Assembly (NCBI GenBank): GCA_030220185.1
Contig: JASPKZ010003433.1
Location: 310,001 to 374,000 of the forward strand
DNA from: Diploptera punctata
Lineage: Eukaryota > Arthropoda > Insecta > Blattodea > Blaberidae
DNA length: 64,000 nt
Direction: 5' to 3'
This document shows, piece by piece, positions 30,120-40,794 of the stretch; the first letter of the stretch is position 1; every line of letters starts with the position of its first letter. The position numbers and the translations under genes were made by a program. Below the pieces are notes generated by a model that made no database searches, was not told the DNA's origin, and worked only from the letters and a program-made list of their open reading frames with translations.

Positions 30120-30700
30120 AAATTAAATGGGTTGGAAAAGGAGCGTGGAACATTTTTGTAGGAATGTCTGATGGAAATGTCCCGATTGGTAAGCCAATGA
30201 TGAGATGGGAGAATAATATTAACCATGATTTGAGGGAGGTAAATTATACAGGGAATGTTTGTATGGAAGTGAAAATTGGATAATGAAATCAAGGGATAAA
30301 AGCAGGATACAGACTGCGGAAATGCTGTTTTTACGTAATGTGAAAGGATGCACAAGAGCGGATAGAATAAGGAATGAAACTATACGAGAAGAATTAAATA
30401 TATATAAAATTGATGATAAAATCAGCGAAAATAATAAGAAATGGACAGAACACTTAATGAGATTGAACAACGAAAGAATACCAAAAAGAACCTTCCTGTA
30501 TAATCCCAGAGGAACAAGAGATGTTGGCCGACCACGTGGAAGATGGACTCCACTTTTAACTTCGCCGGAACAGGCTGCATAGCCTAAACCTTGTAGTAGA
30601 AGAAGAAGATGTTTGGAAAACATTAGTTCATGATAGGAATGTATGCAGAGCTTATATCCGCGCGGATTACTCTTCTGGTAGTAGTGCCACCGCTATTACA
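30120..30700 (+). mobile_element. LINE-T 3' part split by LINE-AAG
   Basis: The left piece (GMSDGNVPIGKPMMRWENN, NHDLREVNYTGN) stops at 30261. The right piece (VWKTLVHDRNVCRAYIRAD-like) resumes at 30609. They join in LINE-T order when the 347-bp insert is removed. Confidence 0.78.
30262..30608 (+). mobile_element. LINE-AAG 3' end nested in LINE-T, 7-bp target duplication
   Basis: The open frame (107 residues, from MYGSENWIMKSRDK) includes EMLFLRNVKGCTRADRIRNE, EHLMRLNNERIPKR, GRPRGRWTP and a stop, then agtagaagaagaag. atgtttg is present at 30255-30261 and 30609-30615. The protein lacks the catalytic core. Confidence 0.78.
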
Positions 30701-30797
30701 CGTAGGGTCATTTATGCACGTATTCCCCTATACCACAAACAAGGTAAAGATACCATTCAAAGAGTCAATATTATAAATTAGAATCATTACTAAATTT

Positions 30798-30799
30798 GG

Positions 30800-30841
<42 letters not shown>
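30798..30841. repeat. (TA)n microsatellite
   Basis: Dinucleotide run at the tail of the next LINE-T. Confidence 0.95.
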
Positions 30842-30847
<6 letters not shown>

Positions 30848-31918
30848 ACTCACTGGTACTGTCGAACCCGTAGATTCATGGCCGCGTGGACATAAGCTCT
30901 CCATACATCTTTATCCTGAACCAACGTTTTCCAATCATCCCCTGTATGATCTACTTTCCTCAAATCATAGTTAATGTTATTCTTCCATCTCATTCTTGGT
31001 CTACCAACTGGGCGTTTCCCTCTGGTTTTCCTACAAGAAGCTTCCATGCACGTCTTCCATCTCCATTCGTGCCACATGTCCTGCCCATCGCAGTCTACGA
31101 GACTTAACTGTTCTTATTATATCTGGCTTCCTATAATGACCATGTAATTCACTGTTATGCAAGTCTTCTCCATTCACCTGTCTGTTCATCTCTCTTTGGT
31201 CCAAACATTTTCCTAACAACTTTATTCTCAAATACTCGTAATCTCCTTTCCTCCCTTAAAGTAACAGTCCACGTTTCGCATCCATATAATATAACTGGTA
31301 AAAAAAGTAGTTTTATATTTTTTTCAGTTTAACGTTTTTTGAAAGGAGTTGGGAAGTCAAAAGTCTCTGTAATGCATAATAGCACGCATTTCCAGAATTG
31401 AGCCTATGTTTAATTTCCTTGTGCAACTCATTCCTGTTTGTGATTATTGTTCCTAGGTATTTGAATTCAGCCACTTCCTCAAAATTTCCCTCAATTGTCA
31501 TTAGCTGTCCATTTCCATTACATAATGTATTTTTATGTGTGACCATATACTTAGTTTTATTGATATTTACTTCCAGTTCCAATTTGTTAGTGTTACTCAG
31601 TAGTGTGTGCGTGTTGTCCTTTAGTATCTCCCCGCTATCGCCCAATAGTACTACATCATCAGCATAAACTAACAGCCTATTAATACCATTGAGTTGTAGG
31701 ACTTCTTCATCCTCTAAAGATTTGATGGCATGCTCTAGTACAAAATTAAATAGTAGAGGAGATAGTGCATCCCCTGGCTATAACCCATTGTGGATTTCAA
31801 AAGTATCCGAAAAGTGTTTGCCTACACGCACCCTACTCTTTGTGCCATTTAGACGCATTCGTTTAAGTCTAACTAACGTTTTAGGAATTCCGAACTGTAG
31901 CAGGATACTTTAAAATAT
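30842..31918 (-). pseudogene. LINE-T, 1.1-kb 3' part
   Basis: From the tail at 30842 it covers the C-terminal RMRWKNNINYDLRKVDHTG and RRLRWAGHVARM segments, the E motif FKYLGTIITNRNE, LELEVNINKTKYM (D), and YADD-equivalent and GDALSP-equivalent positions up to about motif A. Frameshifts split it into several frames. Confidence 0.8.
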
Positions 31919-31937
31919 ACAGTATTATTTGAAAGCA

Positions 31938-32400
31938 TTAACTAATTCACTGGCACTATAGAACCCGTAAGTTCATGACCACGCGGACATAAGCTCACCA
32001 TACATCCCTATCCTGGGCTAATGTTTTCCAATCATTCCCTGTATACTCTATTTCCCTCAAATCGTATTTGTATAAAGTCCCAACATTCCATGTTCGTAGG
32101 AACATCTTCCTGTGTTTGAGCCTTTGTCATGGGTTCCCTGAAGTAGTCCCCGTCCGGAGAACCGAATGGGGGACTATTTGACCTCCGGAAAATTTTACCC
32201 CAGTAGAACCCTTGTCCACATTTCTTGATGGTTATATTTTTACGGTGAAAGATCGTCACTTCATCGACTAAGGTACTTTTTTCGTCTGGCTTATCACCTT
32301 CGACCAGTCCGGCATGGATAACCCTATCGATAGCAATGCTACCGCCGGCATAGCTCTCGGGATCATTTAAACACTTAGCTCAGCATATTACCTGTACATG
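31938..32400 (-). mobile_element. Internally deleted LINE-T: 5' leader fused to 3' end
   Basis: Read on the minus strand, an untranslated-looking leader (including cccccattcggttctccgga) is followed by RTWNVGTLYK, the typical start of an APE-type endonuclease. The next codons are YDLREIEYTGNDWKTLAQD, the extreme C-terminus of LINE-T, in the same frame. About the whole endonuclease and reverse transcriptase are missing. The ending is the usual LINE-T tail at 31938. A stop replaces an arginine after QDRDVW. Confidence 0.65.
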
Positions 32401-32438
32401 AGTTTGATAAAATACATATATATATATATATGTGGCTT

Positions 32439-32634
32439 GCAACCAGAGTAGCAGATTGCATGAATATATATTCTGGAAAAATAACTGAAATATTTAAGAA
32501 AATATAAACCTTCTAGAAAGTATAATGCTATATGGAATCGCAAGTTTGGACTATGACACAACATGCTACCAGAATAGCTGCAGTTAAAATGGATTTTTGG
32601 AAAAAAGCTGCCAGAAAATCTCGATTGTAAATTA
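32439..32634 (+). mobile_element. LINE reverse-transcriptase fragment, old
   Basis: Degenerate LYGIASLDYDTT and AVKMDFWKKAARKSRL match the YGSE.W...AVEM.FWRR segment seen at 36.4 kb. Confidence 0.5.
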
Positions 32635-33183
32635 CACTGGTCAACATGATTTTTGTCTCATGAGTACCAATAGTTGTACTTAATGCAGTTTTTTTATCGT
32701 GTTTTCAAATATGTTTTCGGAATTTCTCCATCACCCACAGTTTTTTTATTTCAATTTCAATTAATGGATTTAAATAATTATTTTTTTAATAAACGTTTTC
32801 TCGTCCATTTGTCCATTGTAAAATGAAACCAAATGAGCTAACTCAGGTGATTTGAGCTATGGAAAAGAGATATGAAGGCAAATGGAATGCTAATATGCTG
32901 GCCGATTATTGTTGGTCCATCAAGAGGGATGCTCCACAGGCGAAATATAGCAGAAAATCGTCATTTATTACTTTCTAGGTAAGTCCGAATGTTCGAATAT
33001 TTGTAGTTTCAATTGAGGAAAATATTAAAGTGTTTGAAATGATAAATTCCTGTCTCTCGGAAACCTTGCGTGATGGAGAAAAACCGATATCATATTTGAA
33101 TTCAGGAGAAAAAATATTATCAGAATTACATATTTTTTCTTTCTGGGACAAAAAAAAATTTTTTTTTTGTTGCTCAGTGTTAT
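32635..33183 (+). repeat. Family A repeat, copy 3 (full length)
   Basis: It runs from cactggtcaac to agtgttat, 549 bp, the most complete copy. It holds the 39-codon frame (32859-32978) beginning MEKRYEGKWNANMLADYCW. No inverted ends or target duplication are evident. Confidence 0.72.
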
Positions 33184-33264
33184 AAGTAGAAATGTGGTGG
33201 GTGTCAGTGGTTTAATTTGGCGCAGGAAAATGTGAAGCCAGCTTTATACAAATAAATTATTATT

Positions 33265-33591
33265 CCATCCATAGTAATTCTGCCCGAAGGCAGGTCCTTC
33301 GCTGCAATCATAGCATTTTCATGCTATTCTTGCAGCTTTACTAGGGAATTGTAGGTGTGGTAGCTTCCCGTTGCTTTCCACACCGGTGAAGGATGATAAT
33401 GATAAGGATGATGATTATGGCCATATTATTTCGGGGACCATTTGGGCCTTAAAGTTTTCCTGACATTTGTCTTACAGGCGAGGAAAAACCCCGATAAAAA
33501 CCTCACCCAGAAAAACTGCCCCGACCGGGGATCGAACCCGGGCCCGCTGCGTGACAAGGCAGCACGCTACCTCTAGACCACAGCGGTGGAC
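33265..33591 (-). mobile_element. SINE2, near full length
   Basis: Complete SINE2 order on the minus strand. An ATT array follows the head side. Confidence 0.85.
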
Positions 33592-33593
33592 TC

Positions 33594-33595
33594 TA

Positions 33596-33664
<69 letters not shown>

Positions 33665-33680
33665 TATTATTATTATTATT
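33594..33680. repeat. (TTA)n microsatellite
   Basis: Trinucleotide run between SINE2 and a LINE-T insertion. Confidence 0.95.
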
Positions 33681-34070
33681 CGAGAATAAAGTACTTAGGA
33701 AAATTTTTGGACCGAAGAGAGATGAACAGACAGGTGAATGGAGAAGAATACATAACAATGAACTACATGGTCTTTATAGGAAGCCAGATATAATAAGAAC
33801 AGTCAAGTCTCGTAGACTGCGATGGGCAGGATATGTGGCACGTACTGGGAATGAAAGAGGTGCATGGAAGCTTCTTGTAGGAAAACCTGAGGGAAAACGC
33901 CCAGTTAGTAGACCAAGAATGAGGTTGGAGAATAAGATTAACTATGATTTGATGGAAGTAGATTACACAGAGAATGATTGGAATAGGATAGGGATGTATG
34001 GAGAGCTTATGTCCGCGCGGCCATGAACCTACGGGTTCGAGAGTGTAAGTAAGTGAGTAAGTATTATTAT
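33681..34070 (+). mobile_element. LINE-T, 5'-truncated, in an ATT array
   Basis: The frame is open from FENKVLRKIFGPKRDEQTGE to GKRPVSRPRMRLENK, then a small deletion shifts it before the end. The tail is gtaagtaagtgagtaag, followed again by attattatt, so the target was the ATT array. Confidence 0.82.
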
Positions 34071-34085
34071 TATTATGATCATCAT

Positions 34086-34222
34086 CATGTTTTGGGCAGC
34101 ACGATGGAAAAAAGAGACTGAAGATGGAGATTGGTATGATAGATGTGGAGAAGAATGCCAGTAGATTAATAGGGCACAAGAAGATGTTGTGAAACATTGT
34201 CAAACGTACTAAATAAACAAAT
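34086..34222 (+). mobile_element. LINE 3' terminal fragment
   Basis: Block gagattggtatgatagatg...gccagtagattaat matches the end of the LINE at 29105-29371, with an att tail. Confidence 0.5.
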
Positions 34223-34866
<644 letters not shown>

Positions 34867-34944
34867 ATTTTTTAAAAATAAGAATAAAAATAATTTTTTT
34901 AAAGAAAAAGCTTAATAATATTTTTTAAGAATAAGAATAATAGC

Positions 34945-35492
34945 ATATTACGATACGAGGTTGGGATGTGGTTTTTACAGGATAGAGGAACATTTTTAAA
35001 AACCGATCGATAGCGAGGTTTTTAATTTCCGAGATTCTGTAAATCACTTCAAAAACGTGCGTTGTGTTTTATTTTTTGCGCAATGGTGTTTTCAAAATAA
35101 TATATAATAGTAAAATAATAACATCTTTGTTGGAAATATTTGCGTTCATTATAAACAATTGAATAGTGTGGGCAATGTTTATTAGTTGAAACAACAGGCG
35201 GCCTTGAGATCAATTATTGATAATATGGCCGCAAGTTCGTATTTATTGTTTTATATTGTTTCAAATAAAGTTCAGTTCATTTAAAATGCAGTGATTTGTT
35301 TCGTATAATGTATATTTAACACTACCTTTTGGATATTTTTTGTATATAAATTGTACTTAGTATACATAGAGGACAGTAGTTTTACTTCCCGCACGTGGGT
35401 GTAAATTTAATATTACAGTATAGTTATTTAGTTTCAATCATGGTCGCCATTGCTGTAAGTACGACAAAACGCACTATTGCGCAAAAATTGTA
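34945..35492 (+). repeat. Family B repeat, uninterrupted copy
   Basis: 548 bp from gcatattacgatacgagg to cactattgcgcaaaaa. This copy serves as reference for the family. No coding frame is seen. Confidence 0.75.
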
Positions 35493-36140
35493 TTTAAACA
35501 TAAATGTTACATACAGTATTGACACCCGAATGAGCAAGTGCTCGTGCTCGGGTGCAGTTCAGTTACACGAATAATACAAAGAGAAACTTCAAATATCTTG
35601 AATGAAGTTTCAAGGTTATCAGTCCAGCAGTAGATACTTTTAGGAAAAGTGAGAGTTTCTGTGGTGTAGGAATTAAGTTTTTTTGCGACCTTTTACTTGA
35701 ATTGTGATATGTAATGAAGATGCTGCCAGAAAAGTTCACGGAACTATGGTGAAATATGATCATATTTGCGAATATTAAATATATATGAGAAATAATAACA
35801 TGGAAAAATAAGTTTGCATTTTTTTGGTAATAAGTCATGATGTTAATTACGTACATTAATGATTGTACTCTTTTGTTCTGTTTGAAACTTTACTAAAGAA
35901 GAGGATTCATAATCTAAAAAATGGGTAGTCGCTCACTAATCTATATTTTATGAGACTGTCATGGCACTTCTCCGGCAAACATGAATAGCTAAAGTTTGAA
36001 TGAAATTAACTTAGTTGGCGAAATGCTGAAGTAGTTTGGTGTGCACCTGAGCCGGCTACCAACATGCTACTTTTTCCAGATTTGCCTGAAAAAACGGATG
36101 ATGCAGCCTTCAAACACTTTAAATACTGAATACACATTCC
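35493..36140. other. Unassigned, with a GC-rich hairpin at 35523-35554
   Basis: A stem cacccga/tcgggtg with inner gagca/tgctc pairs forms a compact hairpin. The rest is AT-rich with no recognised gene. Confidence 0.4.
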
Positions 36141-36142
36141 CT

Positions 36143-36168
36143 TCCTCTTCTTCTTCTTCTTCTTCTTC

Positions 36169-36201
<33 letters not shown>
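36143..36201. repeat. (TTC)n then (TTA)n microsatellite
   Basis: Compound run directly before a LINE fragment. Confidence 0.92.
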
Positions 36202-36202
<1 letters not shown>

Positions 36203-36204
36203 TA

Positions 36205-36867
36205 ATTGGATACAACAGATCAGATAAAATGTACTTCAGGAAGAATACATAATGTTAAAAAAATTAAATATTTAAGATCTATTTTAGATAAAAATAAGAA
36301 TTCAACTACAGAAATTGAAAGAAGAATTTCTGATGGAAGAACAACCATTGGGTTGTTGAACTCAGTGCTTTGGAATAGAAATATAATATACAGAACAATG
36401 GAAGCTATATTTCAAGTTCCGTTACAAAGCATTTTATTATATGGGTCCGAAACCTGGACGATAAGTAGAAAACAAGTCAACAAGTTATTAGCAGTAGACA
36501 TTAATTTTTGGAGGCGATCGATAATAATTTGAAGACGGGATAAAGTCAGAAACAGCACAATAAGGGAAATTATGCAAGTTCAAAAAATGTTAGGAAAAAA
36601 AAATACAAGAAAAACGTTTGAAATGGTATGGACACCTCAAAAGAATGGAAGAAGATAGAATACCAAATAAGATCCATGATTCAAAAGTTAATAGAATAAG
36701 TGGAAGGGGCAGACCTAGAGAACGTTAGATAGATGGAGTGAGAAGAAGTATGGAAGCTAGAGATTTGAGGAAGAAGATGCTTTAGACAGGAACCTCGGTG
36801 ACAAATCACTTAGGGTTGAAGGAGAAACACTGTATTGTGGAATATTTCTAATAAAATATATTATTAT
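36205..36867 (+). pseudogene. LINE reverse-transcriptase C-terminal third
   Basis: Motif E region KKIKYLRSILDKNKN, then the SDGRTTIGLLNSVLWNRNI and ILLYGSETWTISRKQ segments; after frameshifts, LKWYGHLKRMEEDRIPNK and a GRGRPRER end. The 3' tail is aaaatatattattattg. It is non-functional. Confidence 0.75.
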
Positions 36868-36871
36868 TGTT

Positions 36872-37625
36872 ACTTACTTACTTACTCACTGGCACTATCG
36901 AACTCGTAGGTTCATGGCCGCGCGGACATAAGCTCTCCATACATCCCTATCCTGAGCTAATGCTTTCCAATCATTCCATGTATAATCTACTTCCCTCATA
37001 TCATAGTTAATGTTATTCTCCCACCTCATTCTTGGTCTACCAACTGGGCGTTTTCCCTCTGGCTTTCCTACAAGAAGCTTCCTTGTAAGTCGTTCATTCC
37101 CCATACGTGCCACATGTCCTGCCCATCGCAGTCTACGAGACTTAACTCTTTTTATTATATCTGGCTTCCTATAAAAACCATGTATTTCATTGTTAAATAG
37201 TCTTCTCCATTCACCTGTCTGTTCATCACTCTTTGGTCCAAAAATTTTCCTAAGTACTTTATTCTCAAATACTTGTAATCTCCTTTCCTCCCTTAAAGTA
37301 AGAGTTCATGTTTCGCACCCATATAATATAACTGGTAGAATAACAGTTTTATATATTTTCAGTTTAACGTTTTTTGAAAGGAGTTGGGACATCAAGAGTC
37401 TCTGCAACGCATAATAGCACGCATTTCCAGAATTGAGCCTATGTTTAATTTCTTTGTGCATCTCATTCCTATTTGTGATTATTGTTCCTAGGTATTTGAA
37501 TTCAGCCACTTCCTCAAAATTTCCCTCATTTGTCATTAGCTGTCCATTTCCATTATATAATGTGTTTCTACGTGTGACCATATATTTAGTTTTATTGATA
37601 TTTACTTCAGTCCTAATTTCTTAGT
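36872..37625 (-). pseudogene. LINE-T, 0.75-kb 3' part in an ATT array
   Basis: From tail (seen as acttacttacttactcactg) to the INKTKYMVTRRN region. Frames MARMGNERLTRKLLVGKPEGKRP to the stop and KYLGTIITNRNEMHKEIKHR are open separately. Right flank is attattatt, left flank also att-rich. Confidence 0.83.
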
Positions 37626-37626
37626 G

Positions 37627-37671
<45 letters not shown>

Positions 37672-38120
37672 ACTGATTAACTGTCTCTATCTATCTCGAA
37701 ACACCATGGCAACGCGATCTTTAGCTCTTTACATATCTCTATTCCAATCATTCCCTGTATATTTCATCTTCCCCAAATTATCGGTAATTCTATTTTTCAA
37801 TTTCATTCTTAATCTATCTACTGGGTGCTTTTCGCTCTGATTTTCCTATAAGTAGGTTCCATGGCCCTCTTTTATCCCCACTCGTGCTCCATATTCTGCC
37901 CATCGCAGTCAATGAGACTTAACTTTTCTTATTACATCTGGTCTTCCATAAAGATAATGTAGTTACCTGTTAAACAGTCTTCTCCATTCACTTGTCTGTT
38001 CGTCTCTTTGGCTCAACCAGTTTCCTAAGAAATTTATCCTCAGAGACTCGTATTATTTTCTCCTCTGTTGGACCAAAAATTTCGCAGAGTTCTTTATTCT
38101 GAAATACTGATAATCTCCTT
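37672..38120 (-). mobile_element. LINE-T fragment, old
   Basis: Follows LINE-T minus-strand order from the NDWK region to FENK with many indels; also shows a partial repeat of the GPK/FENK segment at 38062-38120. Confidence 0.55.
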
Positions 38121-38157
38121 TAAGGGAGGTGATTACGAGTATTTGACAATAAAGTAC

Positions 38158-38158
<1 letters not shown>

Positions 38159-38231
<73 letters not shown>
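38159..38231. repeat. (AAT)n microsatellite
   Basis: Trinucleotide array at the tail of the next minus-strand LINE. Confidence 0.95.
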
Positions 38232-38232
<1 letters not shown>

Positions 38233-38235
<3 letters not shown>

Positions 38236-38422
38236 TATTTATTCTGGCAGAGTTAAGGCCATAAGGCCCTCTCTTCCACTCAACCAGCACAAATACAAAT
38301 AAATATTCGACAAATATAGATATACACTATACTAATTATAAACAGTTAAAGATACAATAAATGTAGCAATGTAAATGTCATGTACAAACAACATTTTATA
38401 GGGTAATAACAATAATGATACG

Positions 38423-38464
<42 letters not shown>

Positions 38465-38645
38465 TAAATATGATACATTATACGGGAAACACCAATTAAT
38501 ATATATATCTTACACTGGATAATAATGAAGTCGAGTTTAGAGCAAATATAAATTTAGATTTCTTTTAAAAGATGCCAATGTCCGGCAGTCCCTTATTTCT
38601 TGTGGTAGGGAATTCCACAACATTTTTCGACCAAAGAGCGACGAA
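38233..38645 (-). pseudogene. LINE 3' end with intact C-terminal codons
   Basis: The minus strand encodes MLWNSLPQEIRDCRTLASFK then RNLNLYLL and a stop, the familiar C-terminal motif of CR1/Jockey-like reverse transcriptases. A 3' UTR with AAT runs follows, ending in a cagaataaataaagta end beside (AAT)n. Only the last 30 codons are kept. Confidence 0.7.
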
Positions 38646-38746
38646 AAGACAAGTTAATTGTGAAAACAAATAATTGCTCATAATTTAATAACAGGATAGA
38701 ATTTTATTAAGTATTATACGTACGACATATGATGTAAGAACTCTCC

Positions 38747-38801
<55 letters not shown>

Positions 38802-39338
38802 TAAAACAATGCTAGAAATATATAAACAAGCAAGGACATTGAAACAAAATACGCTCATACAATTAATTGAAAATACAGAGTGAATTAAATGTGGCAGATA
38901 AATTCATTAGCATGGAATTTTCTAACGAAAATTATTTACTTTTTTGTTTACAAAAATACTCTATGTGGTCTTTTTCAAGTTTAACCGTTAAATTTTCAAT
39001 ATTTCCTAAAACTATATTGGTTTAATTTATTCAATATTTTAATAGATCTATAAATTTTGGCCCAATTAATCAATCTACGATAATAACAGTAATAACTTAT
39101 ATTATTTACATGATTTTGTTTCTCTTATTTAAACTGTCACAAGAAAAAATAGTGTTTCGCCAACTTACAATTTAAAGTTTTTGGGCCAGGGTTTTTATGT
39201 AATAAAATATATGTTTGCAATAGTTTTATAGGAAACAAGATAAAGGTAGTCCGATTTTGGCGATTATCGAACTAATCTTATTTTTTTATATGATTGGTGT
39301 ATACGAGTTTGGTTCCGAAAAACAACAAATTTTCCCTG
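38646..39338. other. Unassigned AT-rich sequence with (TA)n at 38754-38796
   Basis: No gene recognised. Confidence 0.5.
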
Positions 39339-39707
39339 TTCTATTAGAAGGATGTGAAACATAGTCTCTTGGTTTAAGGGAGGAGAAAATATTACAAGTA
39401 TTTGAGAATAAAGTTCTTAAGAACACTTTTGGGCCAAAGAGAGATGAACAAACATGGAACAGTGAGCTACATGATTTTTGTAGTAAATCAGATACGGTAA
39501 GATTAGTTAAGTGTAGTAGATTACGATGGGAAGGACATGTGGCACGAATGGAGAATGAAAGAAGAGCATGGAAATCATTGTAGGAAAACCGGAGGGAAAG
39601 TGCCTAGTAGGTAGGCCAAGATTGAGGTAGGAGAATTACATTAAACATGATGAGAGGGAAGTGGATAATACGGGGGGTGATTTTAAAACGTTAGCTCAGG
39701 AATGGAT
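39339..39707 (+). mobile_element. LINE-T 3' part, degenerate
   Basis: The order GCET, FENKVLK, GPKRDEQT, SRLRWEGHVARMENERRAW and GREVDNTG is recognisable despite frameshifts. The final codons and tail are missing. Confidence 0.68.
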
Positions 39708-39712
39708 TATAC

Positions 39713-40290
39713 TTACTTAATACAGGCTTTCCACTTTACAGCAGTTTGCCCTTGATTCCTGCTTTCCACAGATTTCTATCTTCCCATTGTCCTTATTCCA
39801 TACCCCACTTCATCATGACACCATATATTCCCTCATACAATGTTCTTCTACTTCTTCCCCTCTTCCTTCTGCCTGGTACCATCCATACTAACACATGTTT
39901 AGGCCACTGGTCCTCCGACATCCGTTGTACATGTCCATACCACTGTAAGACTCTCTTTGTTATCCTATCAATAACAGTTTCTTGTGCATCCATTTCTTGT
40001 CTGATATATGTATTTCGAATATGTTGTAGCCTGGATATTCTCATACTTCTCCGTAATCCATCCATTTCTGTCGCCAATATTCTTTTCTGCATCCTTTCAT
40101 TTATTGTCCAACTTTCTGATCCATATGTAAGTGAATTTTCTATTATTGTCTGTATAATCTCTTTTTTTGTTTTTCTGGTCAAATTTCTATTCCATAAAAG
40201 ACCATTCAGGGATCTAATCGCCTTCCTTTGCATAATTTACTCTGTTAATAATATATTTTTCACAAATACCAGATTTAACTATTATAGAAA
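39713..40290 (-). pseudogene. LINE reverse-transcriptase C-terminus, 146-codon open frame
   Basis: Minus strand: RSLNGLLWNRNLTRKTKKEI, SLTYGSESWTINERMQK, ATEMDGLRRSMRISRLQHIRN, then VLQWYGHVQRMSEDQWPKH and GRRKRGRSRRTLYEGI. The frame is intact to its stop, so the copy is not very old. It has lost the catalytic domain. SINE1 lies directly upstream. Confidence 0.75.
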
Positions 40291-40301
40291 GAATTGGAAT
40301 C

Positions 40302-40718
40302 GGCCGCGGTGGACTAGTGGTTATGCTCCTTGCCTCTGGTCCCGAGGATAGCGGGTTCAAACCCGGCCGGTGTCAATGGATTTTTTAGGACGGAAAAATC
40401 TAAGGAGCAAGTCCTCCGGGAGGGACTTTAAGCCGTGGGTCCCGAGTCTGAAGATTTTCAGGCTCGTAAAAGATCCTTAAGCCTGAATGAAAAGGCCTCT
40501 AAGCAAAATTTACTGAATTTTCCCATCCTAGTACTACCTTGGTTTCCTAGATGTCAGTATGAGGCGAAACGCGACTATGGGCCACTCAAAAATGACATCT
40601 ATACGAAAACAAGAGTAACTACATTAGTATGGTTCAAATACTTCCCTGTAAGGGGAGAGCGCCTAAATCTCTCTAAAGGGAAAACATGGGCTTACAATAC
40701 AATAGAAATAGAAATAGA
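40302..40718 (+). mobile_element. SINE1, full length
   Basis: Reference copy: tRNA-like head from ggccgcggtggactagtgg with B box gcgggttcaaacccgg, the ggagcaagtcctccgggagg block, a central ccttggtttcctagatgtca block, and the 3' end gcttacaatacaatagaaat. Confidence 0.85.
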
Positions 40719-40721
40719 TAG

Positions 40722-40776
40722 GATTATACAGAGACTAATGTCCACGCGGCCGTGAACCTATAGGTTTCGATAGTGT
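40722..40776 (+). mobile_element. LINE-T terminal fragment with internal deletion
   Basis: gattatacag is joined to gtccacgcggccgtgaacct and the end of LINE-T; the usual 50 bp between are missing. Confidence 0.6.
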
Positions 40777-40794
40777 CTACAAGTTTTTACCATT

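Noticed and set aside
35523..35554. GC-rich hairpin as a terminator or riboswitch
   Set aside because: Nuclear insect context, no adjoining gene; only a short stem-loop is seen.
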